Of a stretch of 64,000 bases of DNA, positions 11,591 to 22,780 are shown in pieces; position 1 is the first letter of the stretch, and each line of letters starts with the position of its first letter. Where the stretch lies: positions 23,352,575 through 23,416,574 of the forward strand of contig CM025851.1 of the NCBI GenBank assembly GCA_003952965.2. The letters run 5' to 3'. The DNA comes from Morella rubra. Its lineage: Eukaryota > Streptophyta > Magnoliopsida > Fagales > Myricaceae. The position numbers and the translations under genes are program-made. Under the pieces are notes generated by a model. That model saw only the letters and a list, made by a program, of their open reading frames with translations, searched no databases and had not been told where the DNA came from.

Positions 11591-13277
11591 AATTTTCTTT
11601 CTCTTTATAACTTCAAAACTCTTCACAGCTTCACTAGTCCACTTGAAAATAACTCCCTTCAAGCACTCAGTGATGGGTGCAATGATAGAGCTTAATCCTT
11701 TTATGAATCTTCGATAAAAAGATGCAAGACCATGAAAGCTTTGAATATTATGAATTGAGCTTGGTATAGGCCAAGTCGTGATTGTTTCAATCTTGTTAGA
11801 ATCCACCTTTATCCCTTCGCTAGATACCACATACCTAAAACTATAAGGCTCTTTGTAAAGAAATGACATTTCTTCAAATTGGCAAATAACTTTTGCTCCC
11901 ATAGAGTTGTGAACATTTGCTGAAAATGTTCCAAATGTAGATAACAATAAAATGCCCAATAAAAGATTTAAAGACATGATTCATAAGGTGCATGAAGGTG
12001 CTAGGAGCATTAGAAAGCCCAAAAGGCATAACCATTCACTCGTAAAGACCATCTTGAGTTTTGAAAGCGGTCTTCCATTCATCTCCCCGCTTCATTCGAA
12101 TTTGATGATACCTACTTCAAAGATCTATCTTTGAAAAGATAGAAGTACTGTGAAGTTAGTCGAGAAGAACATCAAGGCGAGGAATAGGAAAGTGGTATTT
12201 GATGGTAATCTTGTTCACCGCTTTAATATCAACACACATCCGCCACATTCCATCCTTCTTTGGTACAAGAAGTGTAGGGAAAACACAAGGACTCATGCTT
12301 TCTTTCACCAAGCCTTTAGCCAAAATCACTCCAACTTGCCTTTGCAATTCTTCATTCTCCTTAGGACTCATCCTATAGGCTGCTTTGTTTGGAATGATGG
12401 AACCCGGTACAAGATCAATGCAATGTTGAATGTCTCTCATAGGAGGGAGACCATATGGAATTTCTTCGGGGATGACATCAAGGAATTCCTCAAAAAGAGA
12501 TTGCATAATAAGAGGTAGTTCATTCAGTTTTTCATTTTCTTCCATCACCACAAGAGCACAAACTTCGTTAGAACACACCAACTCCTTCTCAACATCACAT
12601 ATAGAGAGTAAATTATTTCCCTCTCCTTTATAAGATTTGGAAGATCTCTCCAAACACAAAGGACCCAAAATGATCCTTACTCCATCTTTGACAAAATCAT
12701 AAGTATTTTTGAAACCATCATGAATAACTCTCCTATCATGTTGCCATGGTCTACTAAGAAGTAATTGACAAGCATCCATAGGCATAACATCACATAATAC
12801 TTCATCTTTGTAATTCTTGCCAATAGAAAATTGAACAAGAGTGTGTTTATTTACCTTCACCTTGTTTCCTTTTCGAAACCACGTAAGCTTGTAAGGTTGA
12901 GGATGAGGTTGTGTATTAAGTTTCAGCTTTTTTACCATGTCTTCAGCCACCACATTCTCACAACTTCCACCATCAATGATAATATCACAAACTTTGCCAT
13001 GGGAAGTGCATCTTGTTTGAAAGATGTTTGTCTGTAGCCATTCATCACAATCTTCATGGACTGAACTCAAACTTGCTTCGAACGAGTGATTCTCCAATGT
13101 CGGCATAAGTGACATTTTCATCTCCTTGTCTACTTTATCTTTTTTCGTTGGATCTTCTTCATCACTTTCGTCCACCCATTCTTCTTCAATAAGAGTCACC
13201 ACTCTGCTGTTTGGACAATCAGAAGCAATATGACCAAATCCTTGGCAGTTGATCCAAATCCTTGGCATTTGAAACAC
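11591..13277 (-). pseudogene. gypsy-1 pol: zinc knuckle, protease, reverse transcriptase
   Basis: Reading from 13277 downward, the nucleocapsid knuckle (CQGFGHIASDCPN) is preceded by a 20-bp tandem duplication at 13234-13267. This separates it from its first Cys and shifts the frame. The retropepsin-like domain has IIIDGGSCENVVAEDMVKKL (DGGS instead of D-S/T-G). It is followed by QLLLSRPWQHDRRVIHDG and ELPLIMQSLFEEF. The reverse transcriptase starts at IQHCIDLVPGSIIPNKAAYR and runs through FPTLLVPKKDGMWRMCVDIK. The open frame ends at 12156. The next frame, to about 11592, has IKVDSNKIETITTWPIPS and HGLASFYRRFIKGLSSI, the connection and RNase H start. The end is abrupt. Confidence 0.85.
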
Positions 13278-13279
13278 TT

Positions 13280-14243
13280 ACGAACATTAGGATTTTGGTG
13301 ATTTGAGCTCGGTCCTCCTTCATTCTTCGGGAGTTGAGGAGATGTTTTTTTTGCTGAAAATTTTGGTGCTGAAACCTTAGGACTAAAGAGCTCCCTCAGT
13401 TGGAATGACCATCCTTTGCTCCAAATCGTGGCCTACTTCCATGAGCCTCCTTTTGTTGCTTCTCCACCTTCATTACTAGCTTCACAACATCATTGTAGTC
13501 CAATACGGTTGTAATTGGACAATATTGTCAATCTCCAATCTTAGCCCACCAAGATAGCGAGCGATATTTTGCTCTTCCGGCTCTGCCACATCACATTTCA
13601 TCATGAGATGATCGAACTCCGCAATATATTCTTCCACCAAAAGATCTTTTTTGCTTGAAATTGTGGAACTTAAGAAAAATATATTGTCGATAATTATCCA
13701 ACAAAAATTTTTTCTTAAAAACTTTTCTCATCTTTTCCATGTAGCAATACGACTTCTTCCTTCTCGAGCACGTTGCTTCTTTAAATTCTCCCACCATAGA
13801 GAAGCATATTTCTTCAACTTCAATGCAACAAGCTTCACCTTTCGTTCTTCCGGCACCTCCTTATAATCAAAGATCCGCTCCACCGAATGTAACCAATCAA
13901 GAAACTCATCCGGTTGCATCCTTCCTTTGAACTCAAGGATATCAACTCTCACATCAAATTGATCTCAATGGACTTCATGGTTTCTTTGACTACGGTGACG
14001 ACGATGATGAACATGTTCCTCCGATGATGGTTTATTTTGATCATGATAGAAAGGATTCTCATTCTCATGATGAGAAGATTCACCATCCGAATCATGATGA
14101 GAATCAAAAGGCTCATAATGCTTAAGAAGTTGCTGAAGTTCTTGTAATTGTCTCCTTAGATCTGCGATTTCAACTTCATGGAGATCTCTTTCATGAGCTG
14201 GAGGAGTGTCAACATTTGGTCCATGAAGATGACGACCTGCCAT
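13280..14243 (-). pseudogene. gypsy-1 gag
   Basis: The start is the ATG at 14243-14241 (MAGRHLHGPN), 12 bases after the primer site. The N-terminal 90 residues contain a short coiled coil (EIADLRRQLQELQQLLKHYE) and a His/Asp-rich stretch. The frame stops at 13965. The next frame from 13952 carries the retrotransposon gag capsid pattern GRMQPDEFLDWLHSVERIFD and KLVALKLKKYASLWWENLKK. Another frame follows at about 13740-13600 with KMRKVFKKKFL and DNYRQ. Frameshifts separate all three parts. Confidence 0.82.
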
Positions 14244-14254
14244 GACAACCAAAA

Positions 14255-14266
14255 GCTCTAATACCA
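14255..14266 (-). other. Primer binding site of gypsy-1
   Basis: On the minus strand it reads TGGTATTAGAGC, one change from the tRNA-Met complement TGGTATCAGAGC. It is placed two bases after the LTR. Confidence 0.8.
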
Positions 14267-14268
14267 CT

Positions 14269-15067
14269 TGATATCGGGGAAAGTGCGAGACACCTTGTGA
14301 GCACCTCGGGCTGGTTGGAATGTTTCTAAAAAAATGAACACCTCGGGAATAATAGGAACCTCGGGATAGTAATGAGACTTCAAGATACTTTTGAAAGGTC
14401 GGGATAGTGTTTGGATAGCTTGAGATTTTTGTGGGAATGTCGAAAAAAACTCAGCAACACACTCTATCTTACACACTAGGATAGATAAGCTCACCACCCA
14501 AGTAAAACACAAAGGGATATAGAAATCACCACCTAATGTAATCCAATACGAGATATAGATCAAGAACTCGCCACCTATTGGAATCCACCAAAGGATAAAA
14601 GTTTGTATAAGAAATCGTTCTTCAAAGTAGCCTAAGGCTCAAGTTGTACAGACATTCAAAATCTGTATTTTTTCATTACTAGAGAAGGGTTTAAATAGCA
14701 AAGCTTGGAACAAACCTCTAGGCATGAGTAAATGAGAAACATAACTTTCAAAATCTTAATTGAACATAGGAAATATAAAAGATTCTTATGGAAATGAAAA
14801 GACTTTTTAAAAATCCAAAAGAACAAGCTAAAAATAGCAAAATCATCCAAAATTCGCTGGATCTCGTAACTAGCTGCCAGCCTGACCATCTTGGAGTAAT
14901 TTTACCATAACTTAATCTAGAAAACTCCACATTGTACCTAGTTTGATGCGTTGTAAAATAGACTCGTAGTGCTTTCTAACAAGCCATAACTTGAATATAG
15001 GCTCTTCGTAAATCATTCCATAATTTAATTTCAATCATGATCGTCAGTGTTGACCATAGTTGTGTCA
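14269..15067 (-). repeat. gypsy-1 5' LTR (799 bp)
   Basis: On the minus strand it starts TGACACAACTATGG and ends CCCCGATATCA, giving TG...CA termini directly before the primer site. The start also aligns with the remnant at 53.8 kb (GACACAGTTGTGGT). Confidence 0.78.
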
Positions 15068-15470
15068 CCTGGGCGATTGATTTGATAGACCTTCCCAGTT
15101 GGTGGAGCTTGCCTTCGGTCGGGTTCAAAGTGCGCGGGAGCGCCTTTCTTAGCACAAGGTCACCTTCCACCAGTCTAACTCTAACCTAAGCTTCTGGACG
15201 TTCTGCACCGGGTCGAAATATTCTACCCTATGTCTAGTCACTCCAATATCTATTGGGATAGCTGCTTTGACCCCAAAGGCCAAGGCAAACAGTGCTTCCT
15301 TAGTAGGTGTACGCAGACGATGGCCTGGTAGGCCCATATCACCTATAGTAATTCTTTAGCCCAAAGGCCTTTCTTGTCATCTAGGCACCTCTTGATATTC
15401 TCGACAAGGGTCCAGTTGGTTACCTCAACTTGGCCATTCACCTGAGGATGAGTTGGCGAGGAAGGTTTCA
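15068..15470 (-). pseudogene. Ty3/gypsy integrase C-terminal fragment (gypsy-2)
   Basis: Minus-strand frames give NGQVEVTNWTLVENIKRCL with the third catalytic residue (Glu), then a stop. Further on come RTPTKEALFALAFGVKAAIP and GDLVLRKALPRTLNPTEGKL, the integrase C-terminal pattern of plant gypsy elements. It ends exactly at the gypsy-1 LTR (15067). It is a fragment of a different and probably older element. No LTR belonging to it was identified. Confidence 0.78.
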
Positions 15471-17330
15471 GTCCTAACTCCTTCACTCCTAACAGGTTCT
15501 AAGAAACCCTTAGATTTTGCCAGCACATTAATGAAGGCATCAACGGCTCAGATTAAGGGACCCAAAAAGAACAAACCAAGAAGAAACGTTTTGAAAATGA
15601 CCCGAACCACCTCAACAAAAAGAAAAGAAATGAAAGTTATAGTGTAAAGGACTTCATAAATGGCATTAAATTGGTACTCGCATATTTTCAAGCTTTTGTT
15701 TCGTTTCTCTCTAGCACTCTTAGTTCCACAGTGCATGAATTTGAATTCCCAGAGCTTCACTTTGTCATTCATGGTGATAAGTTCGAAAATAGAAGCAAAA
15801 ACGTTGTAGAGATTTTATCTTTGTCTAAAACAGAAGCCTGTGAAAGATGATGCTTCAATTCCCATACTTGATGAAGTTGAGAACTAAGAAGGTAGATTGA
15901 ATGATATTGATTTTGGGTTGGAATTGAAGTGTGATATTAGTGTTTATTTTGAAGGTAATGTTTAAATTTGAGTGTGCAAAATTGATGCTAGTGTTGGTGA
16001 TGTTCACAACTTGTGTTTGAGGAGGTATATCTGACACGAGAGTCTATCAACGAGAGTGCCTATCAAATGTTTGATAAAATGTTTAATCAAAATTGGGTTT
16101 GTGTTTTTCACACTTGTAACTTTTATCTATTTGAAGAAGGGGAACACCTAGTATTACACCAGCAACGGAGGATACGAAGACAATATCTAGTAATAGGCAC
16201 TATGCACAACACATAGAAAATTTTCATCGAAAGCTTGTTGGACAAAGTTGCCATATCTTTCTATCGTAATGAGCCCTATGTTTTTATTGAAAGCTTGTTG
16301 GACAAAGTTTTGTGATTGATTATATTAATAAATGAGATGGTTCTATTTACAACATTAATTTCTTGCGTTTCTATAGCAATAATCTCTGCAATGAATACCC
16401 TTTTGCCAGGATTCTTTAAGCGCCTAATCTAGAACAATCAAGAGGAAATTCTCTAGTGAGCAAGGTGTTTTCTAATTGAAGTGTTTTCAAATTTTGTCAT
16501 ACTTTTACTGCCACACAATAGTTCCTGCTAACAATTTATTCTTTCTCAAGAACTTGAAAATTGAAACTACAAAACCTGTAGTTTCCAACAAACAACACAA
16601 CTTAAGGTTTCCAGTAACAAGATGTTACAAAAAAAAAAAAAAAACCTACAAAACCAACTATCAAAGTAGTTTCCAAAATCATTAAACTCAATAATTGTCT
16701 AACTACATCGACTTGTCTATATTCTGCAACCTTCTAACTCTCGATAGGTCTTCTTGTTCACTTGGATTCTAAGTAAGACAAAACAAAATTTGTTATTACT
16801 TATAAGTCATTATAATAACCAAAAACATGTAATGGATAAAATTAAAATATCAATCTTACCTTATCCACTAATTGTCAAACATATTTGATTGGTGTAGAAG
16901 CTTCTACCGCAATAGATCTTGTTTTTCTTGCAACAAACTACTCTTTTCAATGAAACTTTTACACATTTATTACCTTTATGTTGAACTTTTCACTTCTTTA
17001 TTCCTCTTATCAATATATCTTCACCTCCAATTGAGAATATCTCTACCCCTTCACCACAATCATTGCCACCCTCCTTTTCGCACATGGTTCCCCGTCAGCT
17101 ATACAATTCTCCAATTTATCCACTAACTTTTTATGTTATCTTTCAAAAATTTCCCATGTTTTTTTACATTCAATGTACTTCGATATGGTCCCCACATATT
17201 TATTGCTATACCTTGTTAATCTTGTGATCTTTTAAAGTCTCACAACCACCTCCACTTCATGTATAGTTTCTTTGGTAATTCCACTTCTTACTGTTTTAGT
17301 CAACCTTGGAAGTATGTATGACTATGGTAT
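15471..17330. other. Stretch without recognised gene
   Basis: No family resemblance was found. It contains a poly-A run at about 16628-16642. Part may be the 3' flank of the FAR1-like pseudogene that ends near 17330. Confidence 0.4.
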
Positions 17331-18372
17331 TTTTCGAACCAACCCAGGGTCATTTTTGAAAACTTTTATGATATTACTGCATACGAAACCATCAAACTAA
17401 AATTTTTTACAACTGCAAACATGAAAATCTCCTGTAGATGTGATTACATGTTTCTTGGCTTTAGCACAATCATGATTGTCACTACTTTCACAATTATGTA
17501 CCTTTAGCGCAGGAATGCCCCCCTCTTCATTTCAATAGTCAAATTCTATCCAATTAGCTTTCTCATGCCCATCATGAAAATTTCTAAAGATTGTCTCTAT
17601 GTATATTTCTCTTGCATTTTTAAGAAGCGGATCTAATAAAGCCCTTGAAATTTTTTTAATCATATCACAATTGGACTTTTTCTTTCATTGTATCATAAAT
17701 CATCAAGCACCCTTTGAAAATGCTTGAAAAAATATACCAATTCCAAATCTAATTTCAAGTAATCTCTTACTCGGGCATTAAAGCTCTCACTTAGTTGCGT
17801 AGTTCTCTTACAAGCACAAAATCTGTCTTTCCCAAGTGCCATGGCCCACTTTTGCCTTACTTTATGTAATTCTTTGCAACACACATTTTCAAGGAGATCG
17901 TAGGTTTTTAACAAGCACTCTCATGCTTCGTTGAAGTCCTTTTCACACTCACCATCATAAAGAACTCGAAAAAGCTTCTTTTTCCAAAAAAAAAAGTACC
18001 AAGTTGCTTTAAGACATTTTGGTGAATATGCCATAAACACAATCTATGACATGTATCAGGCATAACCATTGAAATTGCCTTCACCATAGTGGCAACCCTA
18101 TCTGTAAAGATTGACTATGGCTTTTTACCATTCATGTACACAAAAAACATCTCAAAAAGCCATCTAAAGAATTTTATCGTCTCATGTTCGCAGTGGTGAT
18201 TTATTCCCATAAATAATCCTGATGGTCTATAAGTCCTTATAAGTCCCAATGATTCTTTTGTCGATTTCATCTACTATTCAAGTAATTTTTCAAATCCTGG
18301 TGAGTAAATCTCAAGTTTTTGCTCCCTCCAACTTCATTGGATAAATACTTATGAGCTAGTTTAGTACGTATG
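17330..18372 (-). pseudogene. FAR1/FHY3-like (MULE-derived) pseudogene, C-terminal part
   Basis: FAR1/FHY3 proteins are transposase-derived plant transcription factors with an N-terminal zinc finger, a MULE transposase core and a SWIM zinc finger. From 18372 downward this segment encodes GGSKNLRFTHQDLKNYL. After stops and frame changes come FFRWLFEMFF and the core pattern VMPDTCHRLCLWHIHQNVLK. Next is KELHKVRQKWAMALGKDRFC with TTQLSESFNARVRDYL (17.9-17.7 kb). At about 17360-17420 there is a SWIM-like end (VCSCKKF...GFVCSNIIKVF) in which the expected His is Asn. Several stops are visible. The gene is cut at 18372 by the CACTA element and continues at 33361. Confidence 0.82.
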
Positions 18373-18384
18373 CACTACAAGAAA

Positions 18385-19250
18385 TTTAGTTTTAGGTGAC
18401 AAAATTTTGGGTGTCAAACCAAATTTTGTCATCTAAAGTGAACTTTCTATGACAAAATATTAATTTCGTCACCCAAAATCATCCAGGAATGCCAAAACCG
18501 TCCGGACCGGCCAAAAACCTGTTCGGACATATTTCTAGTGTGATGACATACACACGTCACGAATGAGTGACGATAAAAATTGTCACAAAAACAAATGACA
18601 GTTCGGACGAAAAAGAAACCCATTCGGACTCACTGCAGGGTGACAAATTCCAAATCGTCGTAACTGAGTGACAATTAGAATCATCACAATTTTTACACTC
18701 CCGTCCAGACTTATTTTATATAACGTCCGAACGTACATACCTAACGAATAATAATCGTCAGGATAGAGTGACAAATTAAAAATCATCATGAACATTCTAT
18801 TCAGTCTGAACGTTGTTAACAACGTTCTAACAAAAAAATAACCACGTCCGGAAGGGACAAAAAAGGTTCGCACAATTATAAATGCTTCTTCCGCGAACTG
18901 TGTGGTTCCACGTTGCAAAAGTTCAGACCCGTGACATCGATACCGTCCAGACCCATAAATAGCATCCGAACTGTATATGTTCTCAAAACCTTTTCGAATA
19001 AGGCATTTTAATGACGTTAAATTTGATAGGGCCACATGTGAATATAACCACTCAGAAGCGTCCGAACTCGAATCTACAGAGTTCGGATGGGTATTGGGCA
19101 CATTAAAACCGCCAGACTTTGTCAAAATCACAAACTCACTCACTTATCTCAAACTCTTCTCTCAAACGTTTTCACTATCCATTTGAGATCTCTCAAGGAA
19201 CTTCAGGTAAAACTTCCTTTATGAATTTACTTCTCAATTTCATGCATTTC
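18385..19250. repeat. Left subterminal region of the CACTA
   Basis: Outermost are complementary TGACAAAATTTTGGGTG segments (18398-18440). Inside lie many near-copies of CGTCCGAACG, GTCCGGAC and ATTCGGACG in both orientations up to about 19110. In En/Spm such repeats bind TNPA. That role here is inferred. No coding sequence is supported. Confidence 0.8.
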
Positions 19251-19269
19251 GATTAAATACCGTCCCTTG

Positions 19270-20557
19270 TGTTGGCTTTTGTGCACAATGAAGATTTTGA
19301 TGATTTCAATAAATGGATCAAGTTTATAAAACGGACATCTTCAAAGACAAAGACGTTTTGATGAAAGAGCCAAAGACTTGAAGAAAGAAGATCAAGAAGA
19401 TGCAAGGAGCTCAAAAGTGAAGTTTCAAGACCTTAGGGTATAAACCTTGTAATTCTAGTTTCACTTTTGACAAGGATTATGAATCACACTTGCATATCTT
19501 TCAAAAAGTGCATAAACCGTTTTACCTTTTGTTTGAAAGATTAAAATATTTTTAAAGGTTTTAAAACACCCCAATCAAACTCCCAAACCTTTCTTATACT
19601 TATGGGAAGTAAGTCTTTAAAATTGGGTGTTTTCAAAGAGGTCAAAAACGTGGTTTTAATTGAACCGGATCATGTGCTTAAGTTGAGGAGGTTGACCGGC
19701 TGGTGAAGCGGTCGACCGGTCTTCGACCGCTTGGTATAGCGGTTGACCGGTTGATTTTGAAATAGATCCGTTGAGCTTCTGACAATATGACCGTTGAATA
19801 ACGGTAACTTGAAGCGGACGACCGGTTCATGTAGCGGTCGACCGGCTCATTTTAACAGTCGACTCCCAACGGCTATAAACGGCTAGTTTTCATATGTGGC
19901 CTATAAATACACCTTCATAACGTCCAAAATAAATACACAACGACCACATATCATTTAGATCACTTGAGAAATATTCCAAACCTTCATATTCTATATTTCT
20001 CATATCATTCACACAAAACACACTTTCATATCCTTGTCTTTGTGTGAATCAAGAGATAGAGATTTCCAATTTCGTATCCACTCTTTGAGAGAGTTTATTC
20101 TTCAATCTTCATATCCAAAAGAGGTGATTCCTTTAGTGAGGTTGTTCACTAAAGAAGAAGCTTAGAGAGGGTATATCTCAAGCTTGGTTAGGTTGTGAGT
20201 GGTGAGCCCGAAAAACCACTTGGGTGGGTTTGAGTGTTAAACTCGGAAAAACACTTGTACGGTTCTCTAGCACCCGGAAGCTAGAGTGTATGCTATTTGA
20301 AGATAGTGGAAAAACCTCAAGACTCGGTGAAGGAGCTTGAGGGGTGGATGTAGGTGGGTTTGCCGAACCACCTAAAAATCACGTGTTTGCTTCTCTATCC
20401 CTACTCCTTACATTTAGCACTTATTTACTTGTTGTTTTAATATACTTGTGCTAAATTAGACTTTACTTTGCAAACACGGTTTTAGGGGTTAAAAGCGAAA
20501 AAGTTTGGAAACCCAATTCACCCCTCCTCTTGGGTTGCCTTAATCCTTGGACTCACA
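19270..20557 (+). mobile_element. Solo LTR (family B), forward, inside the CACTA
   Basis: It starts TGTTGGCTTTTGTGC and ends TTGGACTCACA. The target duplication CCTTG is at 19265-19269 and 20558-20562. It is 1288 bp with no internal genes. It contains an array of GCGGTCGACCGG-like palindromes at about 19690-19852. The family-B copy at 25324-26604 is very similar, in reverse orientation. Confidence 0.92.
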
Positions 20558-20562
20558 CCTTG

Positions 20563-22780
20563 TTTAGTTTGTTGTGTTGTTTGTGTCTATCAAATTAGGC
20601 TGTTTTGCTGGTGTTCATCGAAACACGTTCGGACGTCTTTTTACACCGTCCGAAAGTTTTCTTAAACGTCCGGACGTTATGTCATTGTACGTTCGGATGC
20701 TCTAAAATGTAAATGACACAGTTTGATGTTCGTGCGAACGGTTTATGCTGATGTTTGGACTGTTTTTGCTAGGTTCACCATGGAACGCTCTGGGAGAAGT
20801 ATCACCAATGTCGAGGGACAAACAGAGCGACCAGCTTGGGCAGACACCTATTTAGCGGAGTTAAACGAGAGTATTCGGGCGATAGTGCAGCCGACGCATT
20901 TGTTGTGCATGGAGCTCCAATGTCGCTTGACCGGTCTGGAGACCAAACTTGCTCTAACGGATAGGGCTATAACGGAAGAGCTGAATATTATGCGGATGGA
21001 AATAATAAGTATTTGAGAACAATTGTCTCAGTTGTCCCAGTCTGTCCATACCGTTCCGGTACAACTGCAGACACTCGTCAGATGGGTGGATAATATAGAG
21101 GAGCATTTGGCGCATGTTCGTGATGCCCTCAGACAAGATTTGGACGAGCAGAGGCAGCTCGTGATTTGGACTAGTCTTCTGTTTATGCTTTATCACTATT
21201 ATTTATTTATTGTTTGAAGTACCGTTTCCGGCTTGTACTAGACATTATGATTGTGTTTTTCGTTTGGTATTTGGATTATTTTTGATATTTTATATTAATT
21301 ATGTTTTTTCACTAAATTAAATTTATTACAATTTAAACGGATAATTAGTAACATTAAATGGGTGATTACACTAACGGAACGGTTAGTGTAATTAGATTAT
21401 AACGGTTAGAGTAATTAGCTTGCAATTACAATTAAATTGGTGATTAGTTATAACGGATATTTAATATAAAAGTATGCCTAACTATATATATATATTTTTT
21501 ATGTATTCAAAATAAATAAATTAAGTTAAATATTTGTGCCAAAATACATTGTGTTAAATTGAATGAAATAAATTAAATTATTTACGTAAATTAAATCATT
21601 TAAATAAATTAGGTTTTGTGAAGTAAAGTAAATTTAGTGAATTTAACATGCAAAATAAATCTGCTAGATGTTCGGACGGTGTCTAAGAGAGTCCGGACTC
21701 CCATATCGCAATTGAGAGTAAATGAGGTAGGCGTTGGAACGGTTTAGGCACCGTCTAGACTTTCCCAAAACCGTCGCATGACGTACACGTGTTTACGTTA
21801 TATGAAAGTTGAAAACGGCTGTCATTGTCCGCAGGAGTTATAGACGTCCGGACGATATTCGCTGTTTATTTAGCCAAATGTGCGCTTCCATGTCGCGTAA
21901 ATTCAGTGGAACGACGTTCGCACACCGTGATAAAACGTCCGGACGTGTTTATTATGCCGAACGGTTTTAAACGGTTTAAATTTTGGCATTTAATACGAAG
22001 TACGTTGATTGGGCCACGTGTGCAGAAAAGAGTCCGGATGCATGTTTGGTGTCCGGACGCTAGCGACGTATTTTCATAAGTCGACAGTTCATCATTTTCA
22101 CAAATACCGAACCGTTTCTCCTTAAAAAATCTCTCAAAACTCAAGTTTTTTCTTCACAAATCTTGACGAAATATCACTCTTTCGTGGATCTAATCACATC
22201 CAGGTATATTTTGCTTACTTTTAACAAGATTTTAATGGTAAAAATTCATTTTTTTTTTATACTTTTACGTATAGAATTTCAATTCCATTTTTTGCATAGT
22301 ACATTTTGTTTTTTAATTGATTTTTATGTAGAAAGTGATTGTGTTAAGTGTTAGGTTTGTTTTAAGTGTATTAGTTTGTGTTTTGTTGTATTTTTGGGCG
22401 TGTGGGGAGGGGGAGGGACGCTGCCATGGCTGAGTTAACTCGGTCATCCTCCAGAAAGCGTCCAGACACTTTATTTAGCCGTTCGGACTCGGTGGTATAC
22501 GTTGTCGTTTTGATTGTGTTAACTCTTATCGTTTTGATTGTGTCCGGACACTTTTTCAATGTAGTCCGGACGATTTAATGTTAAATTTAAATAGTTTTTT
22601 TATCTACTTGAAGTTCAGGCGGATATCCAAAGCTGTTCGGACGGTTATCCAACCGTGCGAACGTTGTTCAGACGGATATTCAACCGTGCGAAATATGTCC
22701 GGACGGTTATCCAAAGCTGTTTGGATGCTGTTATTTTGGTTTGGACGTATCTCTAACCGTGCGAACGATGTTTTGTGCAG
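20563..22780. repeat. Interior CACTA sequence with subterminal-type repeats
   Basis: Outside the duplicate gene piece, many CGTCCGGACG, GTTCGGACGG and AACCGTGCGAACG motifs recur, for example 20620-20700, 21665-21960, 22025-22065, 22455-22570 and 22615-22770. An AT-rich core lies at about 21220-21650. They lie 2-4 kb from the terminus, far deeper than usual subterminal repeats. Confidence 0.7.
20721..21217 (+). pseudogene. Partial duplicate of the extra CACTA gene (C-terminal part)
   Basis: The frame from 20781 encodes RPAWADTYLAELNESIRAIV then QPTHLLCMELQCRLTGLETK, stopping at 21016. The next frame gives DNIEEHLAHVRDALRQDLDE. These match, in order, the C-terminal part of the fuller gene at 23690-24030 (RPSWMDDMMTELSQRMESVL, QPTHCM, RLTALEQKVADMD, VLIEEHLRHVRH). 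The shared order and spacing indicate common descent rather than chance. The N-terminal domain is absent here. Function is unknown and a coiled-coil tendency is visible. Confidence 0.65.

Larger units (their letters stand above)
11591..15067 (-). mobile_element. Ty3/gypsy LTR retrotransposon (gypsy-1), 3'-truncated
   Basis: On the minus strand the order is LTR (15067-14269), primer site, gag, protease, reverse transcriptase and the start of RNase H. The element breaks off at about 11591 against a degraded LTR. Integrase and the 3' LTR are absent. The LTR outer end abuts an older gypsy integrase fragment, so this element probably inserted there. A second degraded piece of the same family lies at 52857-53828. 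Confidence 0.85.
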
